From Bradyrhizobiaceae bacterium PARB1 (GTDB taxonomy: Bacteria; Pseudomonadota; Alphaproteobacteria; Rhizobiales; Xanthobacteraceae): DNA of 64,000 bases. The DNA lies in contig NKIY01000004.1 of assembly GCA_002256345.1 (NCBI GenBank), forward strand, positions 451,876-515,875. Direction: 5' to 3'. Position numbers and translations under genes: made by a program. Shown piece by piece: positions 54,918-64,000 of this stretch. The notes beneath the pieces were generated by a model, which was not told the DNA's origin, did not search any database, and worked only from the letters and a program-made list of their open reading frames with translations. Position 1 is the first letter of the stretch. The number at the start of each line of letters is the position of its first letter.

Positions 54918-55856
54918 ATGAGACACCTTGCGCCCCTGTTCGCCCTGACCGTGCTGCTGGCTGCCCTCACACCGGCCCATGCCGCCGATCCCGTCTATCC
55001 GCCGGGGGTCCGCATCGGGGTGGCCCCGTCGCTGGGACTGGAGCCGTCCAAGACCTTCACCGGCTTCCAGACCTCGGATCAGGGCGTGAAGATGCTGATG
55101 ACCGAATTGCCGGCGGCGGCCTTCGCCGAGGTCGAGACGGCATTCAAGACCAATCCGGCCGGCATGGCGCTGAAACCCGAGACAATCGAGACCGCCGCCG
55201 GCAAGGCCTTCTATACCGTCGAGAGCACCAAGGACGCTGCAGGCGCCCCGGTGCGACGCTATTCGATGATCGTCAATGGGGGCACCTTTTCCGGCTATGT
55301 GGCCGTGCAAGTCCCGGAAAACGCGCAGAAAATCTACACCGACGATGCCGTGCGCCAGATGTTCGCCAGCGTCACCGTCCGCAAGGAAGTGCCGCTCGAC
55401 GAACAGCTCGGCATGATGCCGTTCAAGATTTCGCAGCTCAGCGACTTCAAGAGCGTCCGCATGCTGGCGCCGGGCGCCGCGATCCTGCTGGCGGATTCGG
55501 CCGATGAGAACGCCGTTGAAACGAGCCCGTTCATGATCCTCGGCAGCGTCGGCTCGGCACCGGACCGGGCCGATGATCGCGGCCGTTTCGCCCAGCAGGC
55601 CGCCGCCCAGATTCCTGGCCTGCGCGAGGCCCGCATCACCCTGTCCGAACCGCAGCGGATCGACGGCATGCCGGGCTACGAGACCCGCATCGACGCCATC
55701 AGCGGCAAGGGCAACACGCCGGTCACCGTGGTGCAGTGGCTGCGGTTCGGCACCGGCAAGACCGCCATGCGCATCATCGCCAGCGCACCGCGCGACGACT
55801 GGTCGAAAGCCTTCCCGCGTTTCCGCGCCGTCCGTGACGGCATCGAGCCCCGATAA
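54918..55856 (+). CDS. secreted protein of unknown function
   Basis: I do not recognise a named family. The ATG at 54918 gives a 312-residue precursor with a clear Sec signal peptide (LFALTVLLAALTPAHAADP). The mature chain seems to hold two similar halves. Each contains a strand-rich GxxTxF..PGYE-like pattern, for example GFQTSDQGVKMLMTELP (in part) and LSEPQRIDGMPGYETRIDAIS (in part). This suggests a periplasmic two-domain fold. There are no cysteines for lipidation. It is divergent from dnaK and 73 bp upstream of a nicotinamidase gene. Confidence 0.7.
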   Translation: MRHLAPLFALTVLLAALTPAHAADPVYPPGVRIGVAPSLGLEPSKTFTGFQTSDQGVKMLMTELPAAAFAEVETAFKTNPAGMALKPETIETAAGKAFYTVESTKDAAGAPVRRYSMIVNGGTFSGYVAVQVPENAQKIYTDDAVRQMFASVTVRKEVPLDEQLGMMPFKISQLSDFKSVRMLAPGAAILLADSADENAVETSPFMILGSVGSAPDRADDRGRFAQQAAAQIPGLREARITLSEPQRIDGMPGYETRIDAISGKGNTPVTVVQWLRFGTGKTAMRIIASAPRDDWSKAFPRFRAVRDGIEPR

Positions 55857-55880
55857 CGCCCGTTTCGTGAGCTTTACGAT

Positions 55881-55922
55881 TCTCCCGCCAGCTGGTTTGC
55901 TACGGCAAATCCGGGCGGGAGA
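55881..55922 (+). terminator. hairpin that ends the upstream gene and covers the nicotinamidase Shine-Dalgarno
   Basis: TCTCCCGCC (55881-55889) is perfectly complementary to GGCGGGAGA (55914-55922). An inner TTTGC/GCAAA stem adds to the hairpin, and TTTTG follows. The 3' arm is also the ribosome-binding site (GGGAG) of the GTG-started nicotinamidase gene. It could act as a weak terminator, a translation brake, or both. Confidence 0.55.
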
Positions 55923-55929
55923 TTTTGCA

Positions 55930-56646
55930 GTGCTTGATCGACGTCAGCTTCTCATGGGATTTGGTGCGATGACGGCAACCGGCCTGATGCCAGACACACT
56001 CGCGGCCGCCGGCAAGGTCAGCCCCGATCGCACCTCGGTGCTCCTCGTCATCGACGTACAGAACTGCTTCCTGCCTGGAGGCAGCCTCGCGGTGAAGGAT
56101 GGCGACAAGGTCGTGCCTGTCATCAACGGCCTTGCCAGGAAATTCGCTCATGTGGTGATGACCCAGGACTGGCACACGCCCGGCCATATCTCCTTCGCTT
56201 CCAGCCATAGCGGCAAGAAGCCGTTCGAAGCGACCGACGTCCCTTACGGCAAGCAGGTGCTCTGGCCGGATCACTGCGTGATGGGCACTGACGGCGCCGC
56301 GCTGTCGAAAGATCTGACCGTCCCCAATGCCGAACTGATCCTGCGCAAGGGCTACAACAAGGACGTCGACAGCTATTCCGCTTTCACTGAAGCCGACGGC
56401 AAGACCACCACGGGCCTCGCCGGCTATTTGAAAGCACGCAAGCTGCAGCGCATCTTCGTGGTTGGACTCGCCACAGATTTCTGCGTGGCGTGGTCGGCGC
56501 TCGACGCGCGCAAGGCGGGCTTCGAGACCTATGTCATCGAGGACGCCTGCCGCGGCATCGACACCCAGGGCTCGCTCGCCAAGGCGTGGAGCGACATGCA
56601 GAAGGCGGGCGTAAAGCGCATCCAGTCCGGCGATCTAACCGCCTGA
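55930..56646 (+). CDS. pncA: nicotinamidase with twin-arginine signal peptide
   Basis: This enzyme hydrolyses nicotinamide to nicotinate and ammonia for NAD salvage. The GTG at 55930, 8 bases after GGGAG, gives 238 residues. The N-terminus DRRQLLMGFGAMTATGLMP (in part) looks like a Tat signal, unusual for this cytoplasmic family. The isochorismatase-like domain has the catalytic triad Asp42 (VIDVQNCF), Lys140 (LILRKGYNK) and Cys185 (GLATDFCV), and metal ligands Asp80, His82 and His86 (QDWHTPGH). It converges with the next gene and overlaps its 3' end by 12 bases. Confidence 0.9.
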   Translation: MLDRRQLLMGFGAMTATGLMPDTLAAAGKVSPDRTSVLLVIDVQNCFLPGGSLAVKDGDKVVPVINGLARKFAHVVMTQDWHTPGHISFASSHSGKKPFEATDVPYGKQVLWPDHCVMGTDGAALSKDLTVPNAELILRKGYNKDVDSYSAFTEADGKTTTGLAGYLKARKLQRIFVVGLATDFCVAWSALDARKAGFETYVIEDACRGIDTQGSLAKAWSDMQKAGVKRIQSGDLTA

Positions 56647-58155
56647 CGCCCGCCGCGTGAAAATTCCGACCTTGTTGACGCTGTCGACCTGCTGGAAATC
56701 CGTCAGCAGCCCGGCAACGTCCGGATGCGCCTTCAGCCAATCGCTGGCGCTGCCGGTGAGATCGTCCACGAGCAGGATCGTTGGCGGCGTCCTGCGGATA
56801 TCCTCGATCAATCTTTGGCGTTCGCGCTCTGCATAGGATGCGTAGGCCGCAGCGCGCACGTCATCGAGCATGCCACCCCGGCGCATGACGGTGAGATATG
56901 TGTCGATCCAGAGCCCCTGCTGGCGTGAGACCCATGTGCCACCAACGGCCCGGGTGAGCGGATGACCGATCCCCGGCTCGGCAGTGATCGCAAGGATGGC
57001 GGCATGCTTTTGCCCGAGTTGCGCCACGCGCTCCTGCAGCGGCCGCGCGTCGAAGGCCGCGGCAAACCACAGCATCGAGCGAACGAATAGTCCAAGCAGC
57101 AACAGCCCGGTCCCGAGCCGCCATAAGCGCGACGAGCCGTTGTCCTGTACCATCGCGAAGCCGAGACCGAACAGTGCCAGCGCGATTGCCGGATAGGATT
57201 GATAGGGCCAGCCTTTGCCTTGAAGGATAAAGGCACCTGCAAACGCGGCGGATGTTGCCATCAACAGCACCAGCGGCAATGCAAGCTGCCGCCCGCGATG
57301 CAGAGCCATGATCGCAAGCAGAGCGATGGCCCAAAGTGAAATGGCTGGCTTTTCGAGGAGCGTCATCAATGACGGCTTGACCGGGGCATAGACGTCGCGA
57401 AGCAGCGGCAGGATTTCCGTGAAGAATTCCGGCCAGACAACCGCGGTGACAGCTACGTAAAGGATGCCGCACGCCGCGGCAGCGAGATGTTCGGGCAGCA
57501 GCAGCACCCGCCATGACGACCGTGTCACGGCACCTGCAACTGCCAACGGCACATAGACGGCCAATGCAAAATGCGGCTTGAAGGCCAATGTCACCGCGGC
57601 GCCAAGACCAGCCGCCACTGCCAGCCATTGCAGCGGTGTAACGCCCGTGATTCGCGCGATCAACGCCGCCAGCATCGGTAATAAGGCGATCAGGGCGATA
57701 TGCTCGCGCTGGCCGAAGCTCTGCGTCGGCAGGATGGCGAGAATGGCGAAGGCAAGCAGCCCCAGCGGCCAGCCCCGCGCACCTGCAAACCATGCGTTTC
57801 GCCGCAGCAGAAGCGCGCAACAGGCCAGCGATGCGAAGATCGCGGCGAAGACCAGCACATCGACGACGGTTTCAGCACTGACACCGGTCATACGCGAGAG
57901 AACGACGGCCGGCAGATAGGCCAGCACTGACATCGGCGGATTGGTTTCGATCACATCGACATAGAGCTTGCGCCCGTCGAGAACGCGCTCAGCGGCGGTC
58001 AGCAACCAGCTCACATCCGTATTCGCCGCCAGAGCTTGCCGGAGCAAAATTGCGACGGCGAACAGGCCGGCCAGTGCAAGCCAGGCAGCAAAAGAGCGCC
58101 GCGCACCTGACATCGCAGGCGCGGCAGGCATGCCGGCATCGAGATTGATGGTCAT
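56635..58155 (-). CDS. polytopic membrane protein, GT-C glycosyltransferase-like
   Basis: This 506-residue inner-membrane protein has about ten hydrophobic segments between residues 25 and 375 and a soluble C-terminal domain (about 385-506). The first extracytoplasmic loop, AANTDVSWLLTAAERVLDGRKLYVDVIETNPPMS (in part), holds acidic residues. Its position resembles the catalytic loop of GT39/GT83-type (ArnT/PMT-like) lipid-linked-sugar transferases. The family assignment is tentative. The gene is upstream-adjacent to uppP on the same strand, which would fit a role in polyprenyl-linked sugars. Confidence 0.65.
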   Translation of the reverse strand: MTINLDAGMPAAPAMSGARRSFAAWLALAGLFAVAILLRQALAANTDVSWLLTAAERVLDGRKLYVDVIETNPPMSVLAYLPAVVLSRMTGVSAETVVDVLVFAAIFASLACCALLLRRNAWFAGARGWPLGLLAFAILAILPTQSFGQREHIALIALLPMLAALIARITGVTPLQWLAVAAGLGAAVTLAFKPHFALAVYVPLAVAGAVTRSSWRVLLLPEHLAAAACGILYVAVTAVVWPEFFTEILPLLRDVYAPVKPSLMTLLEKPAISLWAIALLAIMALHRGRQLALPLVLLMATSAAFAGAFILQGKGWPYQSYPAIALALFGLGFAMVQDNGSSRLWRLGTGLLLLGLFVRSMLWFAAAFDARPLQERVAQLGQKHAAILAITAEPGIGHPLTRAVGGTWVSRQQGLWIDTYLTVMRRGGMLDDVRAAAYASYAERERQRLIEDIRRTPPTILLVDDLTGSASDWLKAHPDVAGLLTDFQQVDSVNKVGIFTRRASGG

Positions 58156-58223
58156 TGCGATCGTCCGCTGATCGCGGCGACCCTAGAGATCAGGCTTTAA
58201 CAAGTTGTTTACCGACAACGCGC

Positions 58224-59033
58224 TTACGCGCCGAGCGCCAGCGCAATCAGGCCAAGGGTGCCGACGATCACGCGCCACCAGGCAAACAGCGCAAAGCCAT
58301 GGCGGGTCACATAATTCAGCAAGGTCTTTACGACGAAAAGCGCCGTGATGAACGACACCGCAAAACCGATAGCGATGAGCATGGCACCATCGCTCGTCAG
58401 CTCGTTGCGGCTCTTGAACAGGTCATAGGCAAAGGCGCCGACCATAGTCGGAATCGCCAGAAAGAACGAAAACTCGGCTGCGGCGCGCTTGTCGGCCCCC
58501 ATCAACATGGCGCCGACAATGGTGGCGCCCGAGCGTGACACACCGGGAATCATCGCCACACACTGGCAACAGCCGATCTTGAAGTAAGTGAGCAGCGGGA
58601 ACTCGGTCGCATCGTGGTGCACGGGCTGCAGATCGAGCTGATCCACCCACAGCAGAATCGCGCCGCCGACGATCAATGTGAAACACACAACCCATGGATT
58701 GAACAGGTAACCCTTGATGAAGCCGCCGAAAGCCGCGCCGAGCACGGCAGCAGGCAGAAAGGCAACGAGCACGCCGATGACGAAGCGTCGTGCAGCGACA
58801 TCGCCCTTGAACATATCGAGTGCGATTCGCCACAGCTTGCCGAAATAGATCGAGAGAATGGCAAGGATCGCGCCGAGCTGAATGAGGATCGCGAAGCTCT
58901 TCCAGAGACCGATTTCATCAAGGCCGAGGATGCGTTCTACGAGAAGGAGATGGCCCGTGGAGGAGACCGGCAGGAACTCGGTAGCGCCCTCGACAATACC
59001 GAGAATTACCGCCCTTAACGTATCAGACATCAT
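58224..59033 (-). CDS. uppP: undecaprenyl-diphosphatase
   Basis: UppP (BacA) dephosphorylates undecaprenyl diphosphate to recycle the lipid carrier for peptidoglycan and other wall polymers; overproduction gives bacitracin resistance. The 269-residue integral membrane protein has both family motifs: [14 protein letters not shown] (about residues 14-27) and PGVSRSGAT (about 163-171), with eight or so membrane helices. It is divergent from the GST-like gene. Confidence 0.97.
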   Translation of the reverse strand: MMSDTLRAVILGIVEGATEFLPVSSTGHLLLVERILGLDEIGLWKSFAILIQLGAILAILSIYFGKLWRIALDMFKGDVAARRFVIGVLVAFLPAAVLGAAFGGFIKGYLFNPWVVCFTLIVGGAILLWVDQLDLQPVHHDATEFPLLTYFKIGCCQCVAMIPGVSRSGATIVGAMLMGADKRAAAEFSFFLAIPTMVGAFAYDLFKSRNELTSDGAMLIAIGFAVSFITALFVVKTLLNYVTRHGFALFAWWRVIVGTLGLIALALGA

Positions 59034-59229
59034 CTGCTTGTCGTCCTCACTGGCGGCCTCAAAAAGCCGCGCTCTTCTCGCCTATTCGCTGCAATGCTGC
59101 AATCGCAAAAAGCGGGCAATCGCGCCTTGCCTCTCATGCACGCTTCGCTAGTTTGGCGCGCTCTGCGCAGCATTTATACCGTCGCCACCGAGACGCTTTG
59201 TTAACACCGCTTCCTTAACCAAGGCCCGT

Positions 59230-59922
59230 ATGTACACGCTCTATCATCACGCTTTCTGTCCGCATTCGCGCTTCATTCGCCTTGTCATTGGTGAATATGG
59301 CCTGGACTTGACGCTGATGGACGAGCGGCCATGGGATCGGCGCGAGGAGTTTCTGAAGCTCAATCCGGCGGGAACCACACCGGTTCTCGTTTCCGACGAC
59401 ATGCCTGCCATTCCCGGCGCCGGTATCATCGCCGAATATATCGACGAAGTGCACGGACACGCAGCAAAGGATCGCCGGCTGCTGCCGACATCCATGGCCG
59501 AGCGCATCGAGGTGCGCCGCCTGATGGCTTGGTTCAACGAGAAGTTCTTCGAGGAGGCATCCGGCCCGCTTGTCACCGAACGCATCTACAAGCGCTTCAT
59601 GAGCGGGGAGATCGGCGGCGGCGCGCCATCGATGGACGTGATTCGCGCAGCCAATGCGAATGTGCGCTATCATCTGGCCTATATCGGCTGGCTGGCGCGG
59701 ACGAGAAATTTCCTCGCTGGAGACCGGCTGAGCTATGCGGATCTGGTCGCAGCAGCGCATCTGTCGGCGATCGACTATCTGGGCGATGTGCCATGGAGCG
59801 AGGACGACGCAGCGAAGGCCTGGTACGCACGGATCAAGTCGCGTCCGTCGTTCCGACCGCTGCTGAGCGAGTGGCTGGCCGGCGTGCCGGCTTCGCGGAC
59901 CTATGTGGATCTCGATTTCTGA
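59230..59922 (+). CDS. fzlA: GST-family protein, probable FtsZ-binding FzlA
   Basis: This 230-residue protein has a glutathione S-transferase fold. The thioredoxin-like N-terminal domain (MYTLYHHAFCPHSRFIRL in part, NPAGTTPVLV) is followed by a helical C-terminal domain from about residue 95. The sequence start and the YHHAFCPHSR loop resemble FzlA of Caulobacter, an FtsZ-binding division protein that lacks GST activity. The uppP neighbourhood supports an envelope or division role. An ordinary GST remains possible. Repeat copy E separates it from queG. Confidence 0.75.
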   Translation: MYTLYHHAFCPHSRFIRLVIGEYGLDLTLMDERPWDRREEFLKLNPAGTTPVLVSDDMPAIPGAGIIAEYIDEVHGHAAKDRRLLPTSMAERIEVRRLMAWFNEKFFEEASGPLVTERIYKRFMSGEIGGGAPSMDVIRAANANVRYHLAYIGWLARTRNFLAGDRLSYADLVAAAHLSAIDYLGDVPWSEDDAAKAWYARIKSRPSFRPLLSEWLAGVPASRTYVDLDF

Positions 59923-59937
59923 CGACCCTACTTTTCG

Positions 59938-60063
59938 TGCCCCGGACGCGATGCGATACGAAGTATTGCTTCGCAGAGCCGGGGCCTTCGCGAACTCCAG
60001 CACTTGATACGGTCCCGGCTCTGCGGAGCGGCATGAGGAATGCCGCACCGCGTCCGGGACACG
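59938..60063 (+). repeat. nested palindromic repeat, copy E
   Basis: TGCCCCGGACGCGATGCGATACG at the left and GCGTCCGGGACA at the right enclose GCAGAGCCGGGGCC and GGTCCCGGCTCTGC. It begins 15 bases after the fzlA stop and ends 22 bases before the queG start, so it fills almost the whole intergenic space. Confidence 0.87.
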
Positions 60064-60085
60064 GTAGTGCGTCGTCGAGCCGCGC

Positions 60086-61228
60086 GTGATTACCCTCACA
60101 AACAGACTCGCAAGCGAAGCGAGGACGCTCGGCTTCGACGCGATCGGCATCGCCGATCCCGCGGCCATCGATGGCGCGCGGGTGAAGCTCGAAGCCTTTC
60201 TGGAGGCCGGGGCCCATGGCGAGATGGAATGGCTCGCCGACAATCCGGCCCGCCGCGCCGATCCGAGAGTGATGTGGCAGGACGTTCGCTCTGTGATCAT
60301 GCTCGGCATGAATTACGGGCCTGACGAGAATCCGATGACGATCCTCGAACAACGCTCGCATGCCGCCATCTCGGTCTATGCCCGCGGCGACGACTATCAC
60401 GACCTTATCAAGAAGCGCCTCAAGCAGCTCGCACGCTGGCTGATCGCGGAGGGGGGCGGCGAAGTGAAAGTCTTCGTCGACACGGCTGCCGTGATGGAAA
60501 AGCCGCTGGCTTCTGCTGCCGGGCTCGGCTGGCAAGGCAAGCACACCAACATGGTGTCACGCGAGTTCGGCTCGTGGCTGTTTCTCGGCGCGATCTTCAC
60601 GACACTCGACCTGCCACGCGACGAGCCCATCACCGATCGGTGTGGTTCCTGCCGATCGTGTCTCGACAGTTGCCCGACTTCGGCATTCATCGCGCCCTAC
60701 AAGCTCGATGCGCGGCGCTGCATCTCCTATCTCACCATCGAGCACAAGGGCCCGATCCCGCACGAATTCCGCAAGGCCATGGGCAATCGCATCTATGGCT
60801 GCGACGATTGTCTGGCGGCGTGCCCGTGGAACAAGTTTGCGCAAGAGGGCCGTGAAGCGAAGCTGGCTGCAAGAGACGAACTGCGTGCGCCATCGCTTGC
60901 GGAACTTTCGAAGCTCGACGACGTCGCCTTTCGTGCACTGTTCACAAAGTCACCGGTGAAGCGTATCGGCCGCAATCGGTTTTTACGAAACGTGCTGATC
61001 GCCATCGGCAATTCGGGCGATGCGACGCTGATCGACGATGCAAAGCACGCGCTGCGAGACGAAAGCCCGCTGGTGCGTAGTTCGGCTGTCTGGGCACTGG
61101 CGCAGCTCGCGCCGGAGCACTTCGAAGAAATACGCTCCGTGCATATCGACTCGGAGTCAGACTCCGATGTTCGTGCCGAATGGCATGACGCTACGCGAGG
61201 TGTCGCTGCATCTCCGGTCGCGCCTTGA
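60086..61228 (+). CDS. queG: epoxyqueuosine reductase
   Basis: QueG is the cobalamin- and iron-sulfur-dependent enzyme that reduces epoxyqueuosine in tRNA to queuosine. The 380-residue protein starts at GTG. It has the QueG N-terminal region ([26 protein letters not shown]) and two 4Fe-4S cluster motifs ([26 protein letters not shown]). HEAT-like repeats lie at the C-terminus ([20 protein letters not shown] in part). Its 3' end overlaps the convergent NTF2-like gene by 38 bases. Confidence 0.95.
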   Translation: MITLTNRLASEARTLGFDAIGIADPAAIDGARVKLEAFLEAGAHGEMEWLADNPARRADPRVMWQDVRSVIMLGMNYGPDENPMTILEQRSHAAISVYARGDDYHDLIKKRLKQLARWLIAEGGGEVKVFVDTAAVMEKPLASAAGLGWQGKHTNMVSREFGSWLFLGAIFTTLDLPRDEPITDRCGSCRSCLDSCPTSAFIAPYKLDARRCISYLTIEHKGPIPHEFRKAMGNRIYGCDDCLAACPWNKFAQEGREAKLAARDELRAPSLAELSKLDDVAFRALFTKSPVKRIGRNRFLRNVLIAIGNSGDATLIDDAKHALRDESPLVRSSAVWALAQLAPEHFEEIRSVHIDSESDSDVRAEWHDATRGVAASPVAP

Positions 61229-61658
61229 GCGCGATACCCTGCTTGCCGACAATCTTCGCAATGCGCTCGGGCACGAAATTGAGATCGACGAAGGCTGGCG
61301 CCGTATTCGCCACCTCCCGATAGGTCTGGATCAATCCATCGCGCAACGTCATGATCGCAACACCTTCGAACATCGCGCGCGTACCCATAGCTCCCGGTAG
61401 TTTCGAGCGATAGCTGAAGGTGTAGCGCGCATAGAGCGTGGTGCCGTTGCTCACGGGATCATGCATATCCCAGCGGAAATCTTCGGCCGTCTCGTAGAAG
61501 TGATGGTCAATCATGTCTGCGATTTTCGCCCGCCCCTCGAAGGCGCCGTAGAATACGTCGTGATAAACGCCATCCTCGGTGAAGAGCGCTGCGAAGCTCT
61601 TGCCGTCACGCGTTTCAACGGACGTGCAGAATGTCTGCAGTAGCGCGCTCAACTCCAT
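61191..61658 (-). CDS. NTF2-like (SnoaL-type) protein
   Basis: This 155-residue protein has a cone-shaped NTF2-like fold: [45 protein letters not shown] (in part), then [23 protein letters not shown] (in part). Such proteins are isomerases, cyclases or ligand binders; none can be chosen here. A GGGAG box precedes the ATG. The 3' end overlaps queG on the opposite strand. Confidence 0.8.
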   Translation of the reverse strand: MELSALLQTFCTSVETRDGKSFAALFTEDGVYHDVFYGAFEGRAKIADMIDHHFYETAEDFRWDMHDPVSNGTTLYARYTFSYRSKLPGAMGTRAMFEGVAIMTLRDGLIQTYREVANTAPAFVDLNFVPERIAKIVGKQGIALKARPEMQRHLA

Positions 61659-61757
61659 GACGTATCTCCCGAAAGTCTTGCCATTGGCATTGTAGAAAGG
61701 GTCGGGCGGCCAAGCGAGAGCGCCAACGCACGACCCATCCGTATCTCCGTGACTTTC

Positions 61758-62540
61758 TCAAAACTCCGCCACCGCCGCCAGCAAGCGCCCGATATCCTGC
61801 GGGCGGGACAGGCGATGGTCACCGTCCTGGATCATGGTGAGCACCACATCCTCGGCCGGCAGCCGCTCGGCAAGGCGGAACGCGTGCTGCCATGGCACGT
61901 CGGGATCCTGGCGACCTTGCAGGATGCGGACGGGACAGCCGACATTGATGGAACCGCCGAGCAGAAGGTGATTGCGTCCCTCCTCGATCAGCCGCTTGGT
62001 GATAGGATAGGGATCGCCGTAGTCGGACGGTCGCAGCCATCGGCCGGCGGTCTCGATCTCTGCGCGGATTTCCTGCGAGAACTCCTTCCACATCAGCTCT
62101 TCGGTAAAATCCGGCGCGGGTGCGATAAGTACCAGCGCGCGCAGCGAAGCGCGACCGGCCTTGCCGCGCCGAGCGATGGCCCGCGCCAGCAGCAGCGCCA
62201 TCCAGCCGCCCATGGACGAGCCGACCACGATCTGCGGGCCCTGACAGGCCGCATCGAAGGCGGCCAGACCGTCCTCGAGCCAGCTGCCGATGGTGCCGTC
62301 CTCGAACTTACCGCCGGATTCGCCGTGGCCGGAATAATCGAACCGCACGCAGGCGCGGCCATGCTGCGCGGCCCATTCGTCCAGCGCCAACGCCTTGCCG
62401 CCCTGCATATCGGACTTGAAACCGCTCATCCAGAACAGGCCAGGCGCTGCACCTTCGCGGACCCGCATGGCGATCTGCCGGCTCGACGCGCCGGAGCCAA
62501 CGGTGACGAAGGTGGATTCGGGCGATATCGCCATGCTCAT
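61758..62540 (-). CDS. alpha/beta hydrolase
   Basis: This 260-residue serine hydrolase is related to ABHD10/BAAT-like esterases. I chose the ATG at 62540, which follows GGAG by 9 bases; the longer frame upstream is antisense to infC. The catalytic triad is visible: nucleophile Ser109 in VGSSMGGW, the conserved RFDYSGHGESGG strand-loop, an aspartate in LQGRQDPDVPW, and a histidine in DGDHRLSRP. There is no signal peptide. It is divergent from infC. Confidence 0.88.
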   Translation of the reverse strand: MSMAISPESTFVTVGSGASSRQIAMRVREGAAPGLFWMSGFKSDMQGGKALALDEWAAQHGRACVRFDYSGHGESGGKFEDGTIGSWLEDGLAAFDAACQGPQIVVGSSMGGWMALLLARAIARRGKAGRASLRALVLIAPAPDFTEELMWKEFSQEIRAEIETAGRWLRPSDYGDPYPITKRLIEEGRNHLLLGGSINVGCPVRILQGRQDPDVPWQHAFRLAERLPAEDVVLTMIQDGDHRLSRPQDIGRLLAAVAEF

Positions 62541-62837
62541 TCGAACAAACTCCGTTTGGCTGGGCCAACGGTGGTGTTTGCTGGAGCGACGCCGGAACGT
62601 CAACGTACCGGGGAACGTCGCCGCCCGCAGGACGTTGCCGCACGGAACTGACGCTTGCGGAACGGGCCACAGCGCTCTATGTGGGCTGCGTCCGGTTGGC
62701 GGACGATTGTCGGGTCTGGCGTGGCGGAAAAGCCGCGAATTGAGGCGACCTGATGCCGCGTTGCGTGAGTTTGCTTGCTCAGAACGCCTTATTCCGACAA
62801 ACTGCCGCCTTCCCATCACAACATTGGAGAAGTCCCC

Positions 62838-63377
<540 letters not shown>

Positions 63378-63403
63378 TCGCGATCAGGCCCATTCAGGAT
63401 TTC

Positions 63404-63432
63404 GGCCCGTCATTTTGGCGGGCCTTTTCTTT
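63404..63432 (+). terminator. infC intrinsic terminator
   Basis: GGCCCG(T)-CATTTTGG-CGGGCC is followed by TTTTCTTT, 26 bases after the infC stop. This separates infC transcripts from rpmI-rplT. Confidence 0.75.
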
Positions 63433-63509
63433 GGCCATCCGGCGAACGCCGGAATTCCTAGACACCGCGGGATGAAATAAACGCCAGCGCAGCAGTTGTG
63501 TCGACTGAG

Positions 63510-63541
63510 GCTATGGATCCCGGCATGCGCCGGGACGACGA
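63510..63541. repeat. REP-like palindrome, copy 2
   Basis: TATGGATCCCGGCATGCGCCGGGACGAC is the reverse-oriented relative of the unit at 101-134; the shared core is CCCGGCGCATGCCGGG followed by ATCCA. It lies a few bases past the stop codon of the small membrane protein gene. Confidence 0.55.
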
Positions 63542-63543
63542 AC

Positions 63544-63690
63544 TTAGCCCAGGATGAACGACAGCGCCCCGGCCAGAGCTGTCGCAGCGGCGAGGCCGGC
63601 GGCCACGAACAACCAGCCGGCTGCGGCCTGGGCGGCGGTTTCTTGCTGGATGGCGACCGCGCGGGCGGCGGTGCGTCGATTGCGGACCAT
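63544..63690 (-). CDS. small single-span membrane protein
   Basis: I do not recognise a family. The ATG at 63690 follows AAAGGA by about 9 bases and gives 48 residues. A basic N-terminus (VRNRRTAARAVA) leads into one alanine-rich hydrophobic helix (WLFVAAGLAAATALAGALSF), ending in ILG. The size, charge pattern and ribosome-binding site support a real small membrane protein in the infC-rpmI interval. Confidence 0.5.
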   Translation of the reverse strand: MVRNRRTAARAVAIQQETAAQAAAGWLFVAAGLAAATALAGALSFILG

Positions 63691-63987
63691 TTTTACTGTC
63701 CTTTCAATGATCGAATGCTTCGCAGCAGATAGGCATGCATAGCCGAGTCGGCCAGAGCTGGGCCATCCTTTCCGCAAAAAGTTGAGACGCGTTAAACGTT
63801 GCCAAGCTGTCGCATCTCTGCCATAAGCCCAGCCTTCGTCGACCGGCTGATCAAGGGCTGCCGTGGCGACGTCCGTGCAGGTTCATTTCATTTCGGAAAT
63901 AACTGAGCACAATCAACGCTCTAACGAGCATTTTCGGCCGCTGCAGCGCCCTCCGGGGCGTTTTCTGCGTGGCTAGAGGAGAGCAAA
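63691..63987 (+). promoter_or_regulatory. rpmI leader with terminator-like hairpin
   Basis: No gene was seen. Near the end, CGCCC-TCC-GGGGCG (63947-63961) is followed by TTTTCT, only about 25 bases before the rpmI start. A terminator so close to the ribosome-binding site suggests attenuation by ribosomal protein L20 or by a leader RNA, as known for infC-rpmI-rplT operons in other bacteria. This is inferred. Confidence 0.4.
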
Positions 63988-64000
63988 ATGCCCAAGTTGA
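63988..64000 (+). CDS. rpmI: 50S ribosomal protein L35 (5' end only)
   Basis: The window ends four codons into this gene: ATG CCC AAG TTG gives MPKL, the usual L35 start. A strong AGAGGAGAG box precedes it and infC lies upstream. The rest is outside the window. Confidence 0.85.

Overview
The window is one contiguous piece of an alphaproteobacterial chromosome, most likely a member of the Nitrobacteraceae/Bradyrhizobiaceae (Rhodopseudomonas, Bradyrhizobium, Tardiphaga or Afipia relatives). The base composition is GC-rich. The gene orders point the same way: aroA-cmk-rpsA, lptC-lptA-lptB-rpoN-hpf-ptsN, Hsp20 followed by DUF1150, dnaK-dnaJ-pmtA, and infC (ATT start) before rpmI. Intergenic palindromic repeats of the type common in that family are also present. 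I cannot name the species. No insertion sequence, prophage, CRISPR array or rRNA was seen.

Layout. 0.2-6.5 kb: rpsA, cmk and aroA on the minus strand, a FYDLN acidic protein, tRNA-Ala(GGC) with a large inverted repeat on its 3' end, a GIY-YIG nuclease, and the divergent OhrR/Ohr peroxide pair. 6.8-15 kb: a CoA-transferase, the ugpBAEC glycerol-3-phosphate importer, a small heat-shock protein with a textbook RpoH promoter, DUF1150 and two lineage-specific genes. 15-22.6 kb: the ptsN-hpf-rpoN-lptBAC group, an RNase D and a NYN-LOTUS protein. 22.6-25.8 kb: a two-component flavin monooxygenase with a cupin and a divergent MarR repressor. 25.9-34 kb: kdpFABCDE plus an extra 27-residue membrane miniprotein at the head of the operon.

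34.4-45.4 kb is the accessory part. A run of minus-strand genes encodes a formylglycine-generating enzyme, an arylsulfatase, an HdeA-like protein, a DUF2092 protein, a glycine-zipper protein, two outer-membrane-type proteins, a class A acid phosphatase and a DUF1254/1214 protein. Embedded in it is a divergent AraC-family regulator. The gaps hold two degraded copies of the araC 5' region and one degraded copy of hdeA. A 20-bp core is almost unchanged in front of three of the transcription units. I read this as an AraC-controlled envelope/periplasmic hydrolase regulon built by duplication of an araC-target module, with the extra regulators later deleted. It is the most interesting part of the window.

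45.9-64 kb: tRNA-Leu(CAG), an NDUFA9-like oxidoreductase, gpmA, dapB, DUF1330, pyrF, an FMN reductase, pmtA, dnaJ, dnaK, a secreted unknown protein, a Tat-signal nicotinamidase, a GT-C-like membrane protein, uppP, an fzlA-like gene, queG, an NTF2-like protein, an alpha/beta hydrolase, infC, a small membrane protein and the start of rpmI.

Five copies of a roughly 80-130 bp nested palindrome are scattered through the window. Every copy starts or ends within 20 bp of a stop codon.
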